This document shows, piece after piece, positions 28,186 through 37,048 of a stretch of DNA of 64,000 nucleotides. This DNA is from Leptospira kobayashii (GTDB taxonomy: Bacteria; Spirochaetota; Leptospiria; Leptospirales; Leptospiraceae). Where the stretch lies: positions 1,259,501-1,323,500 of the forward strand of contig NZ_AP025028.1 of assembly GCF_003114835.2 (NCBI RefSeq), in the 5' to 3' direction. The first letter of the stretch is position 1. Every line of letters starts with the position of its first letter. The notes under the pieces are model-generated. The model ran no database searches. It was given only the letters and a program-made list of their open reading frames with translations, and had not been told where the DNA came from. A program made the translations under genes and the position numbers.

Positions 28186-28797
28186 ATGAAACAATACCTG
28201 ATTCTAAGTTTTTTACTTTTGGGACTTAGTTTTTGCGCAGGTGGAAATATCAAAATCAAATTGAATCCGGATCTTTCCGGCAATTTTTCCATCTATCAAA
28301 AAAAGATTAAAAACAAAACTCCGTCATCCATCGGGCTTGGGTCTTATCTTTCTCCTGTTTCCGAAACAGAATTGATCTTAAGAGAAAGGACTTTTCAGTT
28401 TAAAAATATAACATCCGTTCTGCCTCCGGGGATTCGATTTGTCATCTATAAGGAACAGGGAGAAGACTACTCCACGTTTCTTATTACCGTAGACACATCT
28501 TCCCTGTCTCCTTTGCTAAAGACTCTTGAAATCAATAAAGAGGAAGTTTTGGCCTTGGTCAAAGAAGCAAAAACCAGAGATGATATTTACCGTTTTAATA
28601 ATTTGGCAGAACACATTCAGTTCGAAATATTTTTACCATTTAACGTAAAAGATGTGGTCTTCGCCGAATCACGTACTCCGGGGGATTGGACTGCCCGCCA
28701 CGACGGAGGGGGAAAAGTCGTTGTCAATTTGCCTCTTGCTTCTTTTTGGGAAAACGAATTTCAGCAAACCAGTATTATTGTCAAATTCAAGGAGTAG
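28186..28797 (+). CDS. Putative lipoprotein of unknown function
   Basis: About 203 residues. The signal sequence ends LGLSFCAGG, a spirochaete-style relaxed lipobox with the acylated cysteine near residue 17. The mature part starts NIKIKLNPDLSGNFSIYQKK and is mixed beta-type; no family is recognised. The ATG at 28186 gives a normal signal peptide; an ATG at 28165 would add 7 residues. It lies 51 nt after the RNase P RNA gene and is followed by a family A repeat. Confidence 0.7.
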   Translation: MKQYLILSFLLLGLSFCAGGNIKIKLNPDLSGNFSIYQKKIKNKTPSSIGLGSYLSPVSETELILRERTFQFKNITSVLPPGIRFVIYKEQGEDYSTFLITVDTSSLSPLLKTLEINKEEVLALVKEAKTRDDIYRFNNLAEHIQFEIFLPFNVKDVVFAESRTPGDWTARHDGGGKVVVNLPLASFWENEFQQTSIIVKFKE

Positions 28798-28810
28798 TCC
28801 GGTAGTAATT

Positions 28811-28973
28811 GGCAGAAAGGCGAACTTATATTGAAAAAAATTGGAGAAATGCGGATTCGCCTTGGCGGGAAGGTATTTTTGTGTTAGGTGTTTGGGTGCG
28901 AGCCCACGATCCACTCCCCCCAATCCCTATGCAGGGTGGGGGCTACCGATTCCACCCGCGCCATAATTATGTC
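28811..28973 (+). repeat. Dispersed repeat family A, subfamily 2, copy 1
   Basis: Begins GGCAGAAAGGCGAACTT, contains TTTTTGTGTTAGGTGTTT and GAGCCCACGATCCAC, then the strong hairpin CCCCCAATCCCT-ATGC-AGGGTGGGGGC, and ends CATAATTATGTC. It fills the whole gap between two convergent genes and touches the stop codon of the precorrin-2 dehydrogenase gene. It aligns along its length with the inverted copy at 36829-36988. Confidence 0.72.
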
Positions 28974-29568
28974 ACAAACCTTTTTTCCCGAAATACTTTT
29001 CCTCAAGCTCCAGGATGATTTTTTTTAAGACCGTCCTTCTTTCATTTTGATCAGGCAATCTTTCCTTCAATGTTTTTCGGACCAAAAACAATCTTTCAAA
29101 TAATTCCCCGTCTTCTTTCGGAATTATATCTTCAAATAACTTACGTAATGTGGCTGTCAAACCGGCAAATTTCCCGTCTGTGGAAATGGAAAATTGAACC
29201 GGACCTAAATCTACCAGAGACGAGGAATAAAAATCGCAATTGGGAGGATCATCGACTGCATTTGCCAAAATACCGAGGGAATTTGCGTGCAATCGAAATC
29301 GTTTGTTGGTTTCGGAATCATTGGTTGCAATAAAAATCAAATCGCGACCGACGAGGTCTTCTTCTTTCGCTTCTCTGATTTGTAGAATAATGTCAGTATG
29401 TTCTTCCGTCCAATTTTGAACGAAAGGATTGACTTCTTTTGTAATGATTGTTATGCGAGCAAAGGTTCCGTCCAAACCTTGGAGTTTTTCCAAACAGGCA
29501 AGTCCTCCCCCGATCAGCAGAACGTTTTTGTTCTCAAGATTCAGGAAGATGGGATATTTTTTTGCCAA
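28972..29568 (-). CDS. Precorrin-2 dehydrogenase / siroheme synthase N-terminal-type protein
   Basis: 198 residues matching the NAD-dependent CysG-N/Met8/SirC domain: YPIFLNLENKNVLLIGGGLACLEK at the N-terminus (GGGxA NAD loop), IFIATNDSETNK, and NAVDDPPNCDFYSSSLVDLGPVQFSISTDG. It oxidises precorrin-2 to sirohydrochlorin; in bifunctional members the same site also inserts iron. It lies 4 nt downstream of the SUMT gene. There is no separate SirB/CbiX chelatase in the window, so this protein may perform chelation too. Confidence 0.88.
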   Translation of the reverse strand: MAKKYPIFLNLENKNVLLIGGGLACLEKLQGLDGTFARITIITKEVNPFVQNWTEEHTDIILQIREAKEEDLVGRDLIFIATNDSETNKRFRLHANSLGILANAVDDPPNCDFYSSSLVDLGPVQFSISTDGKFAGLTATLRKLFEDIIPKEDGELFERLFLVRKTLKERLPDQNERRTVLKKIILELEEKYFGKKGL

Positions 29569-29572
29569 AGGA

Positions 29573-30367
29573 TTATCGTATTACGGTCGTAATTTGTTCT
29601 GAACTTTTTTGATTTGGTCGAATGCGAATGGCTTCGCCGACATAAAGAATGCCGGGGCCAGTGGATATTTTTTGAATCCCTTTGGTTTTTGCTTCATCAA
29701 GAGTTGTTATGGAGAATATTTCGTTTTTACCGGAGATATTTTCCACTAGTGCCATAGGAGTGTTTGGTGAGATCCCTTTGTCGATCAATTTTTCAGCAAG
29801 CTCTTTGATCTTTCCGGTTCCCATGAGTATGGCTATAGTCCCTTGGAAATTTTCCATACCCGACCAACTTTTCTCATCTTCCAAAATGGTGTGTCCGTCC
29901 AGAATGATTACTTGTCTGGAAATTCCTCTGAGAGTAAGAGATGTTTCCAAAGCGGCCGCGCCTGCGGTAACGGAACTGATTCCCGGAATGATTTCAAAGG
30001 GGATGTTGCTCTTTTTCAACGCTTCCAATTCTTCAGCTAACCGACCAAATATGGAAGGATCGCCTCCCTTCAGACGGACAACTCGTTTGTCCGATAAAGC
30101 ATACTCGGTAAGTAAGGAATTAATTTCTTCCTGCGTGCGGGAATGTTGGCCGCTGCGTTTTCCCACATAGAGGCAGATGGCATGATCCGGAAAAATTTCC
30201 AAATAAGAAGAATCAAGAAGTGCATCATATAAAATCACTTCCGCCTTTTGAATCCGATCCAACCCACGCACAGTCAACAGGTCGACCGACCCGGGTCCGC
30301 CTCCTACAAAACTGACAAAGCCACGGCCGGACTTTGGAAAGGGCTCTGTTTTGATTTGGGGATCCAT
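29573..30367 (-). CDS. cobA: Uroporphyrinogen-III C-methyltransferase (SUMT)
   Basis: 264 residues. It adds two SAM-derived methyl groups to uroporphyrinogen III, giving precorrin-2. Signatures: VSFVGGGPGSVDLLTVRG, VLYDALLD-like segment, VRLKGGDPSIFGR and IIPGISSVTAGAAAL. It is a stand-alone SUMT, separate from its dehydrogenase partner, unlike the trifunctional CysG of E. coli. It is divergent from cysJI, whose hemoprotein needs siroheme, which points to siroheme rather than cobalamin as the main product. Confidence 0.93.
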   Translation of the reverse strand: MDPQIKTEPFPKSGRGFVSFVGGGPGSVDLLTVRGLDRIQKAEVILYDALLDSSYLEIFPDHAICLYVGKRSGQHSRTQEEINSLLTEYALSDKRVVRLKGGDPSIFGRLAEELEALKKSNIPFEIIPGISSVTAGAAALETSLTLRGISRQVIILDGHTILEDEKSWSGMENFQGTIAILMGTGKIKELAEKLIDKGISPNTPMALVENISGKNEIFSITTLDEAKTKGIQKISTGPGILYVGEAIRIRPNQKSSEQITTVIR

Positions 30368-30682
30368 CTAAATATAGTTTACTTAGGGTTTCTTTTCTTC
30401 GTCAAGATTTTCTCTGCGAAGTTGAATGCAACGTTCGTTTGAGCAGAAGATCTTTCGAAAAATTCGAATGAAATAGCAAACTCTGCCAATATTTTTTACA
30501 ATTCTCCCATTTTTTTATTTACCCTAGGGTGGAATTGCATGGATCATTTAATTTATAAGACCATTTGGACGTTTTACTGAATTTTTTCTGCAAATTTCAA
30601 ATTACGCTAAGAACCTTCGGGTCTTTCGCGCAAAATTCTCGCTCCATCGGACTAAATATATCTTTAAGGACCCCGCTGCTCC
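30368..30682. other. Divergent intergenic region between SUMT gene and cysJ
   Basis: 315 bp without a credible gene. It should hold the promoters of both siroheme synthesis and sulfite reductase. I see a 10-bp palindrome ACCCTAGGGT (30521-30530) and several AT-rich candidate -10 boxes, but no copy of the CAATKTATTG operator seen at cysH and sbp and no riboswitch that I recognise. Confidence 0.5.
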
Positions 30683-32452
30683 ATGCTTTCGGATGATAAA
30701 CGAGCCAAATTCCTTCAGCTTTTAAAAGAGACCACTAAAGACGAGTGGGTGTGGATGAATGGATATTTATCCGCACTTACGGAAACCTTAGGTGCACTTC
30801 CTCCTACTACGACAAGGGTCGTCGGTTCCGCAGGTGAAGACACGAACACCTCGTTTTTACCTGCAGAAGTCGAGTCAGTCAAACCGGCACCTATCTCGTG
30901 TATGGTGGTTTATGGAACGGAAACAGGAAATTCCAAAAAATTATCCACTGAATTTGTAAAAAAATTAAAAGCGGCCGGCCATTCCGCAAAAGTGAAAAGT
31001 ACCGAACAGTACAAACTGTCCGACTTGGACGATGAGTCGTATTTTTTTGTAATTATCGCCACTCATGGAGACGGAGATCCTCCTGCAGCTGCAAAATCAT
31101 TTGTAACAGGATTGCAGGAAAGAAAAAATCCTTTATCCAATCTCAAATTCGCTATACTGGCGCTAGGTGACACCTCCTATCCTTTGTTTTGTAAAACGGG
31201 GGAAGACGTAGACTCAATGCTGAACGCTCTTGGTGGAACTAGAATTCATGAACTGGGCAAATGTGACGTTGATTATGAAGCGGTGGCATTGCCTTGGATT
31301 GATGATGTTGTAAGGAAACTAGCCATCAGTTCTTCCAATACGGTAGCGGCAAAAACGACTGCGAATCAGAAAGCAGCCAAACCGGCAGGAAGAGCTGTGT
31401 ATGACGCGAAAGTTATCACCAATCTAGTATTAAATGATGTTGGCGCTACCAAGTCGACCAGGCATATCGAATTGAAAGCGGATTCTTCCGTTGCTTATGA
31501 GCCCGGAGACAGTGCCGGTTTTTTCGCACATAATTCTGAGTCGGAAGTGGCGGATGTTTTGAAACTGCTCGGGTTGGGAAAAGAAGATCGAATCCAATGG
31601 CAAGGCGAAACTTGGATGGCAGGGGATCTTCTGACAAAAAAACTTTCCATTCGGTTTTTACCGGAAAGAGTGATTAAAAAATACGAAGAATTAACTGGTA
31701 AAACCGTAGTACCCGGTAGAAAGGACTTGGATGCGCTTCTTACCGATTTTAAGTTTGATTCCGGTTTTGATTCCAAAAAAATCTTTGAGATTTTGGAACC
31801 TATGGTTCCCAGATATTATTCCATTGCTTCTTCTCCCGCCGCACATGGAGAAAAGGAAGTTCACCTAACGGTTGCCGAATTGGAAATCGAAACCAGAACC
31901 GGAACAAAGCCTGGGCTTTGTTCCGGATATCTTTCTTCATTTGCGGAAGGTTCCTCCATTCAATTTTTCATTCAGAAAAATCCTTCCTTCCGACTACCTC
32001 CGCCTGACTCCGATTTGATTATGATAGGGCCGGGAACTGGGATTGCACCTTTCCGCTCTTATCTTTTCGAAAGGGAATCAGCAGGGGGAAGCGGTAAAAA
32101 CTGGTTGTTTTTCGGAGAAAGAAATTTTGTCTCCGATTTTTACTACCAAACCGAGCTCCAGGCTTTTATGGACACCGGTCTTTTGAATAGACTCAATACC
32201 GCTTTTTCCCGTGACACCAAACAGAAAGTATATGTTCAGGACCGGATGGAAGAAAATGCAACGGAACTTCTGAAATGGATCGAGGCAGGAGCCTATATTT
32301 ATCTTTGCGGATCGAAAGATCCGATGAGCAAAGACGTAGATGCAAAGCTCATAGACATACTTTCCAGAAGAACATTTCGTACCGAGATAGATGCTTCCGA
32401 TTTTTTAAAAGAATTGGAAGAGTCCGGAAGATATAAAAAAGACGTTTATTAA
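30683..32452 (+). CDS. cysJ: NADPH-sulfite reductase flavoprotein, alpha subunit
   Basis: 589 residues. An N-terminal segment of about 70 residues is followed by a flavodoxin (FMN) domain (VVYGTETGNSKKL, THGDGDPPAAAK), a FAD domain (RYYSIASSP, GLCSGYLSSF) and an NADPH domain (MIGPGTGIAPFRSYL, YICG-like YLCGSKDPM). Electrons pass from NADPH through FAD and FMN to CysI. The cysI gene starts 15 nt downstream. Confidence 0.94.
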   Translation: MLSDDKRAKFLQLLKETTKDEWVWMNGYLSALTETLGALPPTTTRVVGSAGEDTNTSFLPAEVESVKPAPISCMVVYGTETGNSKKLSTEFVKKLKAAGHSAKVKSTEQYKLSDLDDESYFFVIIATHGDGDPPAAAKSFVTGLQERKNPLSNLKFAILALGDTSYPLFCKTGEDVDSMLNALGGTRIHELGKCDVDYEAVALPWIDDVVRKLAISSSNTVAAKTTANQKAAKPAGRAVYDAKVITNLVLNDVGATKSTRHIELKADSSVAYEPGDSAGFFAHNSESEVADVLKLLGLGKEDRIQWQGETWMAGDLLTKKLSIRFLPERVIKKYEELTGKTVVPGRKDLDALLTDFKFDSGFDSKKIFEILEPMVPRYYSIASSPAAHGEKEVHLTVAELEIETRTGTKPGLCSGYLSSFAEGSSIQFFIQKNPSFRLPPPDSDLIMIGPGTGIAPFRSYLFERESAGGSGKNWLFFGERNFVSDFYYQTELQAFMDTGLLNRLNTAFSRDTKQKVYVQDRMEENATELLKWIEAGAYIYLCGSKDPMSKDVDAKLIDILSRRTFRTEIDASDFLKELEESGRYKKDVY

Positions 32453-32467
32453 GGATAAATATATAAT

Positions 32468-34138
32468 ATGTCCACACCTGAAAAAAAAGAATCATTAGCC
32501 GAAAAAGTCAAGAGATTGAGTCGTGGTTTGCGAGGAACCCTGGCCGAAAGTTTGAAGGATGAACATACGGGTTCCCTTCGTTCCGATGATCAATTATTAT
32601 TGAAGTTTCACGGAATGTACCAGCAGGATGATCGCGACAGAAGAGACGAACGCGCGTTAAAGAAACTGGAAAGACTTTATTCGTTTATGATTCGTCTTCG
32701 TATTCCAGGCGGAATGATCGGACCGGTTCATTGGGAAGCTTTGCATAATGTAGCGGGTCAAAATGCAACGGGGACGATTAAAATTACAACCAGACAAACG
32801 GTTCAATTGCACGGAATTTTAAAATCAAAAATCAAACCGACGATCAAAGCATTTGATCAGGTTTTTTTGGATTCAGTCGCAGCTTGCGGGGATGTAAATA
32901 GGAACGTAACATGCACCGCCAATCCTTCGACATCTCCCATCTACAAAGAAGTGTTTTCATATGCGGGAGAAATCAGCCGTTCTTTGTTGCCAAAAACCAG
33001 AGCGTATTATGAAATCTGGCTCGATGAAGAGAAGTTAGCTGAGAAGGAAGAACCTCTTGATCCTTTATACAAAGATCTTTATTTACCTCGAAAGTTTAAG
33101 ATCGCAATTGCGATTCCTCCTTATAATGATGTAGACATTCTGACAAATGATATAGGTCTTATAGCAATCATTGAAAATGATGTATTGCAGGGATTTAATG
33201 TTTCCATCGGTGGAGGACTCGGAACCACTCATGGAAATCCTGATACGTATCCTAGAATTGGATCAGTCATCGGCTTTGTTCCTAAAAAGGATATTTTAAA
33301 AGTCGTATATGAAATTGTAACGGTGCAAAGGGATTTTGGAAACAGGGAAGATCGAAAACTATCTAGACTGAAATACACTGTTGATCGTTTGGGTTTGGAT
33401 TTTTATAAAGCGGAAGTGGAAAAAAGGACCGGGATCGGTTTTGAAAAAGCCCGCGATTTCAAATTCACTACCCGCACGGATGAATTCGGTTGGTCGCAAG
33501 ATAAGGCGGGTAACTGGCATTATACTGTTTTTGTGGAAAACGGTAGAGTATTGGATGAAAACGGTTATCTTTTAAAAACCGCGCTGCTGGAAGTTTCCAA
33601 AACAAGAAGGGCGGTATTTCGTTTTACCTGCAACCAGAATGTAATTCTTTCCGATATTTTTCCGAAAGATAAGGATACGATCGAATCCATTCTTGTCAAA
33701 TACGGTGTCCACAAAAAAACCACGGAAGCCTCTCCCATTCGCAAAAATTCGATTGCTTGTGTGGCATTGAGCACTTGTTCGTTGGCATTGGCGGAAGGAC
33801 AGAGATACCTTCCGATTCTGGTAGATAAAATCGAAGGACTTCTTTCCAAACATAATTTACAATCGGAACCGATTTCGATCCGAATGACCGGTTGTCCTAA
33901 CGGATGTGCGAGACCTTATATTTCCGAGATAGGACTTGTGGGAACCGCTTACGGAAAATACAACCTTCATCTGGGAGCGGATTGGGAAGGGATGAGATTG
34001 AATAAAAAATACAAAGAGAATTTGGATGAGACTGCGATCTTGGGAGAGCTGGACAATTTGTTCGGACGTTTTTCCAAAGATCGTAACGGCAAAGAATCCT
34101 TCGGTGATTTTACCAATCGGATCGGAATTTTGAATTAA
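32468..34138 (+). CDS. cysI: Sulfite reductase hemoprotein, beta subunit
   Basis: 556 residues. It reduces sulfite to sulfide in six electron steps at a coupled [4Fe-4S]-siroheme centre. The cluster ligands are C431, C437, C476 and C480 in CX5C and TGCPNGC patterns. Siroheme contacts RQTVQLHGI and TCTANP-like segment lie in the N-terminal half. Length is normal. The siroheme it needs is made by the divergent SUMT/dehydrogenase pair. A terminator follows within about 35 nt. Confidence 0.94.
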   Translation: MSTPEKKESLAEKVKRLSRGLRGTLAESLKDEHTGSLRSDDQLLLKFHGMYQQDDRDRRDERALKKLERLYSFMIRLRIPGGMIGPVHWEALHNVAGQNATGTIKITTRQTVQLHGILKSKIKPTIKAFDQVFLDSVAACGDVNRNVTCTANPSTSPIYKEVFSYAGEISRSLLPKTRAYYEIWLDEEKLAEKEEPLDPLYKDLYLPRKFKIAIAIPPYNDVDILTNDIGLIAIIENDVLQGFNVSIGGGLGTTHGNPDTYPRIGSVIGFVPKKDILKVVYEIVTVQRDFGNREDRKLSRLKYTVDRLGLDFYKAEVEKRTGIGFEKARDFKFTTRTDEFGWSQDKAGNWHYTVFVENGRVLDENGYLLKTALLEVSKTRRAVFRFTCNQNVILSDIFPKDKDTIESILVKYGVHKKTTEASPIRKNSIACVALSTCSLALAEGQRYLPILVDKIEGLLSKHNLQSEPISIRMTGCPNGCARPYISEIGLVGTAYGKYNLHLGADWEGMRLNKKYKENLDETAILGELDNLFGRFSKDRNGKESFGDFTNRIGILN

Positions 34139-34172
34139 TTCCCTATTTTGAATTTTAAGAAATATTTTTGAA

Positions 34173-34207
34173 GAGAAACGGGTTCTATTCTGAATTCGTT
34201 TCTTTTT
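34173..34207 (+). terminator. Terminator after cysJI
   Basis: AGAAACG (34174-34180) pairs with CGTTTCT (34197-34203) across a 16-nt loop, followed by TTTT. It directly precedes family B repeat copy 1. The loop is large and the T-tract short, so strength is uncertain. Confidence 0.5.
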
Positions 34208-34261
34208 GCGCCCCGGATGGAAGGAGCGCCCTCGCCGACTGACAGCCGGAAATGGCGCCCG
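34208..34261 (+). repeat. Dispersed GC-rich repeat family B, copy 1
   Basis: GCGCCCCGGATGG, then GAGCGCCCTCGCCGA, then AGCCGGAAATGGCGCCC. It aligns over its full 54 bp with the inverted copy at 43955-44010, with about eight differences. GCGCC at one end can pair with GGCGC at the other. It lies between convergent cysI and the BASS transporter gene. Confidence 0.68.
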
Positions 34262-34309
34262 AAAATTTACGATAGATGATAGTTTTTCAAGAGAAGCAGC
34301 AATCGTTTG

Positions 34310-35224
34310 TTATGCGGTTGTTGGACTTTCTTTTTTGGATCGGTAGTTCCAATAAGTAGAGAGCAACCAACCGCTGATCAAATGCCAGATTCCCCACCAC
34401 GCGCAGATTAAAGCCATACTTCCCAACCCGTCAAAGAATCCGAAAACAAGTGCAAGCCCTAACCCTGAGTTTTGAATCCCTGTTTCAATCGCGATGGTTC
34501 TTCTGTCCGCGATCGGCAATTTCAGGATTTTTGCAAAAAAATAACCGCCGAACAAACCGGCTGCGTTCATTAAAAAGACTAGTCCGAAAAGTATATGGAT
34601 ATAATTCAAAAAATACTTCCAGTTGGCGGAGAGTGCACCTATGATAAATACAACTAACAATGCTAAGGAGAAATAACGGATCGGTTTTTTCAATTTGTTT
34701 GCGATTTTAGGGAAGAAGTAACTGAATAAAATCCCGAGTAGTAAAGGTGTAATCAGTATAAATAAAATCGATACGAACATCTCGGCCGGATTCAAAGCGA
34801 TGGAACGAAGGTAAGTTTGGGAAGGAGGGTATAAGCTTCCCCAAAAAAAGAATCCGAGCGGAGTTGTAAAAACGGACACCGTTGAGGAAAAAGCGGTGAG
34901 CCCGATCGAAAGTGCCAGGTTTCCACCGGCAAGCAAACTGAAAAAATTGGACATATTCCCGCCGGGACAAACCGCCACAAGTATCATCCCCAAAGCGAGG
35001 CCGGGATGCGGATTGACCGTATACAGTATAGCAAGTGTTAGAAGTGGTAATAGTATGAATTGGCTGAAGATTCCTGCAAAAGCCGGTTTCGGATTTTTTA
35101 GTAAATTGATAAAATCGGCTTTTTTCAAGTCGAGAGCGATCCCGAACATAATAAAAGCCACAAACAGATTGAGTAAAAATAAGCTGTCTTTGTTGAAATT
35201 TAACCTAACATCATTTAGATCCAT
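34310..35224 (-). CDS. Bile acid:sodium symporter (BASS) family transporter
   Basis: 304 residues, about nine or ten membrane helices. The family hallmarks are the discontinuous-helix region CPGGNMSNFFSLLAGGNLALS and a second crossover ETGIQNSGLGLAL. BASS proteins use the sodium gradient to import organic anions, from bile acids to small keto acids or sulfonates. The stop of the dioxygenase gene (35226) is adjacent on the same strand, so they form an operon; a substrate handled by both is plausible but unidentified. Confidence 0.85.
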   Translation of the reverse strand: MDLNDVRLNFNKDSLFLLNLFVAFIMFGIALDLKKADFINLLKNPKPAFAGIFSQFILLPLLTLAILYTVNPHPGLALGMILVAVCPGGNMSNFFSLLAGGNLALSIGLTAFSSTVSVFTTPLGFFFWGSLYPPSQTYLRSIALNPAEMFVSILFILITPLLLGILFSYFFPKIANKLKKPIRYFSLALLVVFIIGALSANWKYFLNYIHILFGLVFLMNAAGLFGGYFFAKILKLPIADRRTIAIETGIQNSGLGLALVFGFFDGLGSMALICAWWGIWHLISGWLLSTYWNYRSKKESPTTA

Positions 35225-35225
35225 T

Positions 35226-36296
35226 TTATGCGGTCCAGCTTACTAAGATCTCACGATCTCCGTTGAATGGTAGACGTCCATGGGATACGGAATAATTATC
35301 AATGATGAGAACATCCCCGTTTTCCCAACGGAATGCAGAGAGATTTTCCCAGAAGGTATTACAAATGGCGGAGATTTCCTTGGAAGTGAATTCTTCTCCG
35401 TCTCCGTAAGTGACATGCATCGCATAGTTTGAGGAATCGCCGAGTTTTTTAAACCAAGTAATGACCGTTAGAAGAAGGGCTACGCCAAGTGAGCGCAAAG
35501 TTTTTTGTCTTTTGAAGATTTTCCAGACTTCTATGACCGGTGTATCAAAATGGAACACTTGGGTATGGTTATGCCATGCAGTGGTTCCCAACTTAGGGTG
35601 TTTTCTGAAGCCGGATTGTTTATTGAAGATTGTAAGAGAATCTGTTCCTTCCCATTTCAAGTCGAAACGGTTCTTTTTTGCAATTTTTTCCACCTCGGAA
35701 ATGTTAGTTGTATTAAACATTTCATCCCAACGTTTTGTTTTCCATAAAGAAAATCTGGATCCTGAACTTGGCCCGTCGTATTTTCTTTGGTAACGAATCC
35801 CTTTGGCTTCGATTTTCTTTTTGATTGCAGGGTCTATCAGACTATAAACTTTTCTAAGATCTGTCAGCGGAGTTTCTCCACCGTAATAGCTGGCCTGTTT
35901 TGCGAAGAAAAAAAGTCTTTTGGGAGGGTTGTCCAAGAAACTCATTTCGGCATGTTGCATGATAGGGTAGTGGGCTGGGAGTTCGCTAGCTGTGAAAACA
36001 TAATCGGTAAGTTTGTCTCTCGGAGAAGTTCCCAGATAAAAATCACCTAACTTATCTTTTGTGGCAAGTGCTACCGCTTCAAAATCCAGAGCGGTTTTTA
36101 ACCCGAATCCCCGGAGCAAAATAGCGCCGTAAAGTCCCAGGTCCCTCTGCCATTCTTTTTCGTTTTTACCGATCCAATTTACAATCGAATCTTTATTCGC
36201 TCCCTCAGTTGCACGATAGACAATGGGAAGTTTTTCTTCCGATAGGAAAGTTTTCTCGAAAATCGAAGGTTTTTTGACTGTGCTGCGGACTACCAT
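35226..36296 (-). CDS. TauD/TfdA-family Fe(II)/2-oxoglutarate dioxygenase
   Basis: 356 residues. The first metal pair is H115 and E117 in MQHAEMSFLD (an HxE rather than HxD form), the distal histidine is in YSVSHGRLPF near the C-terminus, and the 2-oxoglutarate arginine probably lies in GDREILVSW. It resembles clavaminate-synthase-like members rather than TauD itself. It hydroxylates an unknown substrate. It is followed at once by the BASS transporter gene. Its place between sulfur genes may be chance or may point to an organosulfur compound. Confidence 0.82.
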   Translation of the reverse strand: MVVRSTVKKPSIFEKTFLSEEKLPIVYRATEGANKDSIVNWIGKNEKEWQRDLGLYGAILLRGFGLKTALDFEAVALATKDKLGDFYLGTSPRDKLTDYVFTASELPAHYPIMQHAEMSFLDNPPKRLFFFAKQASYYGGETPLTDLRKVYSLIDPAIKKKIEAKGIRYQRKYDGPSSGSRFSLWKTKRWDEMFNTTNISEVEKIAKKNRFDLKWEGTDSLTIFNKQSGFRKHPKLGTTAWHNHTQVFHFDTPVIEVWKIFKRQKTLRSLGVALLLTVITWFKKLGDSSNYAMHVTYGDGEEFTSKEISAICNTFWENLSAFRWENGDVLIIDNYSVSHGRLPFNGDREILVSWTA

Positions 36297-36384
36297 TTTT
36301 CCAGTTTCAAAAGACTGTTTTTTTATTACAAGTCGTTTCTGCTATATTGGATATTTTTTTGGTGATATTGGACGAGTCCTGGAA

Positions 36385-36789
36385 TCAATTCAGAAAGCGG
36401 GATCTAAGTTCTGGTGTTGGCATCATACATGCTTCTGTTCTACCGAACAATCTGTATCTGGATTTTGCCACCAGAGTGTATACAAAATCACGAAGGAAAG
36501 GGGGGAAGAGGATAAGTATGTAAAAGATTTTCCAGAGACCACCTAACTCTTTTAATACGTGGAGACCTGCCGTGGAGCGAAGATAAAACCGGTCTCCTTG
36601 AACAAGTACAAATGAGTCGAAGTCCTCTTTCGGAAGATTGAATTTTCTCAAAAGACTTTGACCTGCTTCCGATTGTAAGGCGGCAAATTTGAATTTGCCT
36701 TTTGGGTCGTTTTTGATTGTGAATTGGACAACACCGTTGCAGAGATTGCAGACTCCGTCAAATAGAAGTATATTTTGAGGTTCTGTCAT
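36385..36789 (-). CDS. DCC-family (DUF393) thiol-disulfide oxidoreductase-like protein
   Basis: 134 residues. The defining motif DGVCNLCNGVVQF gives the CxxC pair C14/C17; FAALQSEAGQSLL and the mid-region FYLRSTAGLHVLKELGG fit the family. DCC proteins are thioredoxin-like with poorly known roles. It starts 40 nt from the tail of a family A repeat and ends 88 nt before the dioxygenase gene. Confidence 0.86.
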   Translation of the reverse strand: MTEPQNILLFDGVCNLCNGVVQFTIKNDPKGKFKFAALQSEAGQSLLRKFNLPKEDFDSFVLVQGDRFYLRSTAGLHVLKELGGLWKIFYILILFPPFLRDFVYTLVAKSRYRLFGRTEACMMPTPELRSRFLN

Positions 36790-36828
36790 GATGTTCCTTT
36801 ATTTAGACGGGGAGTATGGGTTTTGGGA

Positions 36829-36988
36829 TGCGACATAATGTGGGGGTGGATCTGTGGCCCCCGCCCTGTGTAGGGTTGGGGGGTGTGGCTCGTGGGCTGC
36901 CGGAAAACACCTAACACAGAAAATATTTTTCGGCAATCGGGATATCGGTTTCCCGGATTTTTTTTCACAAAAAGTTCGCCTTTTTGCC
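36829..36988 (-). repeat. Dispersed repeat family A, subfamily 2, copy 2
   Basis: Read on the minus strand it starts GGCAAAAAGGCGAACTT, contains TTTCTGTGTTAGGTGTTTTC and GCCCACGAGCCAC, then the hairpin CCCCCAACCCT-ACAC-AGGGCGGGGGCC, and ends CATTATGTC. Differences from the copy at 28811-28973 in the hairpin keep its pairing. It lies downstream of cysN in the sense direction, between cysN and the DCC gene. Confidence 0.72.
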
Positions 36989-37048
36989 GGAAATCGCCGG
37001 CCTTTTCGGATTTGCGAAGAGAGTATCCGATCTGTCCTTTTCTACGTT

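Noticed and set aside
30521..30530. Palindrome ACCCTAGGGT before cysJ as operator
   Set aside because: Short, single occurrence seen and not similar to the cys operator; chance is likely.
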